From positions 4,559,098-4,623,097 of the forward strand of contig CM119269.1 of NCBI GenBank assembly GCA_051294375.1: 64,000 nt of DNA, given 5' to 3'. The position numbers and the translations under genes were made by a program. The notes beneath the pieces are model-generated. The model was given only the letters and a program-made list of their open reading frames with translations, made no database searches and was not told where the DNA came from. This document shows, in pieces, positions 54,209 to 64,000 of the stretch (its first letter is position 1; every line of letters starts with the position of its first letter). The DNA is from Paraspadella gotoi. Taxonomy: Eukaryota; Chaetognatha.

Positions 54209-56205
54209 ATGCAGCGGCAATCAGAACTCCGTTCCTCCCTCCAGGTGTTAGACCTCGCTCTCGGCACCCCCGATGTGGGATGCGCCAACCTCAACATGCT
54301 CTACACTCTACTGCGGCACATGCTTCTGTTGATGAAGATCGCCGACGCGCCTGTGCCGCTGGAAACCCCGCCGACGCAGCCTGAGATGTCGACGTCGCTT
54401 CAGACGGAAGCCGCGACGGTGGCGACCGAAGCGCCATCTAATCAGGCGTTACAGGCGCAAGTCGCCAAATTACAAAATGGTTTGTTGCTTACGGCTTAGC
54501 ATAGTTAAAAATCTAAAATCACTAAATAAAATAAGCTTAAATAAAATATAGAAAATAATAGTTTACAATCCGAACCAGAGGCTTTATATCCTAAAATTTT
54601 CCTCCTCACAAAGACGTCTCCAAACTTCTCGACTTCCCGACGGCCTCCGCTCTCATCGACGAAGCCTCCGCCTCCGCCGCCGACGCAGCACTCACAGCTG
54701 CAGCGGCCGCCCCGTCGACCCCGGCCGAGATGTGGCAAAGGATGCAGCTGCGGAAGCAGACGGAGGCCAACAGGGAAGGAGTCGACAAACTGATGGAGAT
54801 GATGACCGACGTGATCAAACGGATCGCGGGATTGGAGGCGGAGATGAAGAGGGGGGAAAGAGAGGGAGAATTGGAGGAGATGAAAGGTGATCGATCAATC
54901 AATCAACCGAGCAATCATTTAGTTATGAGGCGCTTAATCAGCCGTTCGATTAATAAATTCAAGCCAACCAATCATTCGATCGAATCATCCAGTCGATTTT
55001 ATACCCGTTTCCCTCCCAGCCCAACTTCCAGAACTCCGATCCAAAGTGAACTCCCTCGAGACATCGCTCTCGGACCTGCAGCGCTCCGTCGACTCGAGAG
55101 AAGGTCTCGTCTCGTGGAGTCAGTTGGAGACGGAGATGCTTCGGTTCGACAGAGACAGAGAGGCTCTCGAGACGCGGGTGGAGAGTCTGAGACGCGTGCA
55201 GTCCGCGCTGAGGAAGCGAATTCAATCCAGCGCGGACAAAGGTGAGGTTACGGGAGGGGGTGGAGTGGGGGGGGAGTTAAAAACATTTTGTGGGGTGACA
55301 ATGACTATATGTATAATATATAATATATATACTACCCTATACTATACTACTAAACAAAGTACTAACTCCTTGTTGTATTTATCGGTATTTTTATTTTTAT
55401 TTTTTTTCGGTGATGATAGCGATTCGGAAATATTGAGACACAATTGTGTCTTTCTTATTTCATTATTCCTTATTTATTTGTATTTTTGAGGCACTATTAA
55501 TTTGCATTTCTCGCTTTTAGTTATTCGTGTTTATTGAGATGATAATACTAAATTACTTTGAATTTTCCAGTTCTTTTCCTCTTGATCTTTTCCCGCCAAT
55601 TTCCCGACAGACGAGTCCGGAATCTCAGACTCTGCATCGGCGGAGATCGAGGCGCCGAAACCAACGACAACAATAACAACAACAAGTGGAGGCGAGATGC
55701 AGCTGCAGGCGAACGGAACTCGAGAGATGGAGACGAGGGAGTAAGTTAAAGAGTCGAGATCAAGTTGACACAAGCAGAGGATAATGCGAAACGAGCAAGA
55801 GAGTATCAAGCATGATATTCAAATCTGTATATATACTTGTATACTGTATGTTCTAACAAGGAAAGAAAGTTAAAACGGATGTTATTTTTGACATTGAAAT
55901 AATTCAGTTTTCTTCTGTTCTTCCGACTTCAGACAATCTCGCGTGATCGGGGAAATCCGCGGGAATTTGCAAGGGACGATCGCTGACGAAGCGAATTTGG
56001 AGAGATTTGGTGAGTTTCCACGGCGAATTACTCACCCTCATGAAAATAAGTGGTTCTCATTCCACTCTTCCCTTTCCCCCATTCGCCCCCCCCACTCGGA
56101 TTCCATCTACCCCCCACCATCCGAACGACTCCGCCCCCGAAATTTCTACTCTTTTTTTAAAAAATCTTTTGAGTCATGAAAGTATTGAAACGCCTTACGC
56201 CACGA

Positions 56206-56237
<32 letters not shown>

Positions 56238-56301
56238 ACACGAGGAAGAGGGTGAGGAGGAGGAAGAGGAAGAGTGGGAGGAGGAGGAAGCGGCTGAGGC
56301 G
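54209..56301 (+). CDS. DUF4795 protein, N-terminal exons
   Basis: Six exons (54209-54479, 54614-54886, 55020-55241, 55611-55740, 55933-56009, 56174-56301) join in frame from the ATG at 54209. The N-terminus (LDLALGTPDVGCANLNMLYT followed by LLRHMLLLM) matches the conserved start of C16orf96/QRICH2 proteins. EMWQRMQLRKQTEANREGVD and a long coiled coil (LETSLSDLQRSVDSREGLVS and on) follow. The last exon is acidic (EEEGEEEEEEEWEEEEAAEA). The reading frame either stops shortly after 56301 or splices out in phase 0. No central or C-terminal DUF4795 exons follow downstream; those exons lie at 45308-51582. Confidence 0.8.
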
Positions 56302-56407
56302 GTAAATTTGATGCGAGAAGGCGACGCTTTGCTTGTCGGCTGAAAATGAAAATAATTTTCATGGATATTTTTTTAATTTTGAAATATTTTCATTTCGATT
56401 TCGTTTC

Positions 56408-62816
<6,409 letters not shown>

Positions 62817-62834
62817 CTGGCGCCGGATTCGCCG

Positions 62835-63120
62835 GGACCGGGAAAGCCGGTGGGGAGGGAAGAAGAGAAGGAGGGAACGGAGGAAGAGGGGGAGCCGGAG
62901 GAGGAGGGGGAAGAGGAGGAAGGAAGAGGAGAAGGAAGAGAAGGAAACGAAGGAAAACGAGTAGGAAGAGGAAGAGGACGAGAAGCGAAGGGGGAGAGGA
63001 GCTTCGGTCAATGTCTTGACGAAGAATCGGAGTCTCGAGTTCCAGGGATCGAGAAGGTGAATGATTCGCTCGGTGAGGGAGGATCCTGGAGAGAGGAGAG
63101 AGAGAGAAGAGAGAGAAGAG

Positions 63121-63175
<55 letters not shown>
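62835..63175 (+). repeat. polypurine tract and (GA)n microsatellite
   Basis: Purine-rich 62845-63000 and (GA)n at 63093-63174. On the gene strand the former is a long pyrimidine tract in front of the tentative acceptor at 62816. Confidence 0.85.
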
Positions 63176-63179
<4 letters not shown>

Positions 63180-64000
63180 GACACAGATGAAAAATGGGCG
63201 TTAACGTTACTGTTCCGTGCATAAAAAAAGATTCACTGTTCAATATTATTATATTTTTTTAAATTTTTTGAAACGATATAGTTTTCATATGTCGATATCC
63301 AAAATATCATGGCAAAATCTTTTTTTTGTTTTTTAGATATGACGAAATAGTAGGTTGAAGATGATATTTTTTTAAAAAAGTTACATATTTTCCATAATTT
63401 ATCTAGAATTGTAATATAGAAAAAAATTTTAAAAAAATATAGTACCATAGTTGGTAATTATGGTTCATAATAAATGGAAAAAAACTCATTTTAAGAAATT
63501 TGATCGGGGAAGTGGGGTAACTAAGGCTTACCAATGGATCCTCCACGCCGATTGTTCTCTTAAAATAATTTTTTTTTATTTAATACATTTGAAAAGGGAA
63601 TAAAAAAGAAAATTCAGAATTCAGGTTGTATAAGGGTACAGATAATCTAGACTTACTGACATGAAAACCATGACCTTTTATATCTTGTGAAATGGGGCGT
63701 AAAGATATCTAAAATTGATCAATTAAGCTCAGTCAATGAAACCCTTTCTAATGGGCTATTACGAGAAATATTTTTTCTTAATTAAAATGGATGATAAATA
63801 ATAGAATTAAATTCCTTGCTATATTAAAAAGAAATTATCAAAATACATTTAACACAATGATGGTTTTTGTTTGTCAAATTATATTGGCCAGCTATATATA
63901 TTTTTAAAACTTTATTATGATAACAAGCAGTTGTGTCAAGCTTTTTTAGTTTGCAGTTAAGTAATAAAAATGACAAAGATTTTTTTTTCAAGACAGAAGG
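63180..64000. other. AT-rich region, nothing recognised
   Basis: No exon, RNA gene or repeat seen; probably intron or intergenic DNA. Confidence 0.6.

Overview
The window is nuclear DNA from a multicellular animal, most likely an invertebrate with a compact genome. Genes are split into many short exons with GT-AG (a few GC-AG) introns, lie a few hundred bases to 2 kb apart, and sit in AT-rich DNA full of (GA/CT)n microsatellites. The gene set (a piRNA-pathway TDRD9/spindle-E helicase, F-spondin, a DUF4795 protein, an F-box/LRR protein, an immunoglobulin receptor, mitochondrial enzymes) is animal. I could not fix the phylum. Exon joins were read by hand from splice signals and reading phase; an in-frame total is my main check.

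Left to right. 1-5424 (-): TDRD9/spindle-E helicase, 3' end outside the window. 5832-7455 (-): GAPDH. 8987-10567 (-): a syntaxin-6/10-type SNARE whose N-terminal domain I cannot find and whose intron holds a SINE-like element. 12450-21785 (-): a squid/hnRNP A/B-like RNA-binding protein with two RRMs, RGG exons, long introns and a probable alternative last exon. 22427-24178 (-): a failed-axon-connections (FAXC) protein. 25116-27176 (-): mitochondrial aspartate aminotransferase. 27742-29178 (-): isocitrate dehydrogenase 3 alpha. 30015-36635 (-): a very large F-spondin with six Kunitz domains and a charged coiled coil inserted between its Reeler and Spondin domains. 38360-39217 (-): unknown TPR-like protein. 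39870-42687 (-): single-pass immunoglobulin receptor, with a U2 snRNA fragment in an intron. 43136-43513 (-): ATPase inhibitor IF1. 43628-44825 (-): F-box/LRR-like protein.

45308-56301 (+): coding blocks of what looks like one DUF4795 (C16orf96/QRICH2-type) protein, but in the wrong order: the C-terminal exons come first, the central coiled coil next and the N-terminal exons last, all on the plus strand. A ~328-bp repeat lies directly in front of two of the blocks. An elongator tRNA-Met gene sits in an intron here. 56408-62816 (-): a long low-complexity protein with a CtBP-type PLNLS motif, 5' end not found. A 10-N assembly gap lies at 61147-61156. The last kilobase is empty AT-rich DNA.

The genes are not a functional cluster; they look like an ordinary stretch of animal chromosome. 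Three mitochondrial energy genes (GOT2, IDH3A, IF1) and GAPDH are present, but interspersed. The two observations most worth follow-up are the Kunitz-expanded F-spondin and the permuted exon order of the DUF4795 gene.
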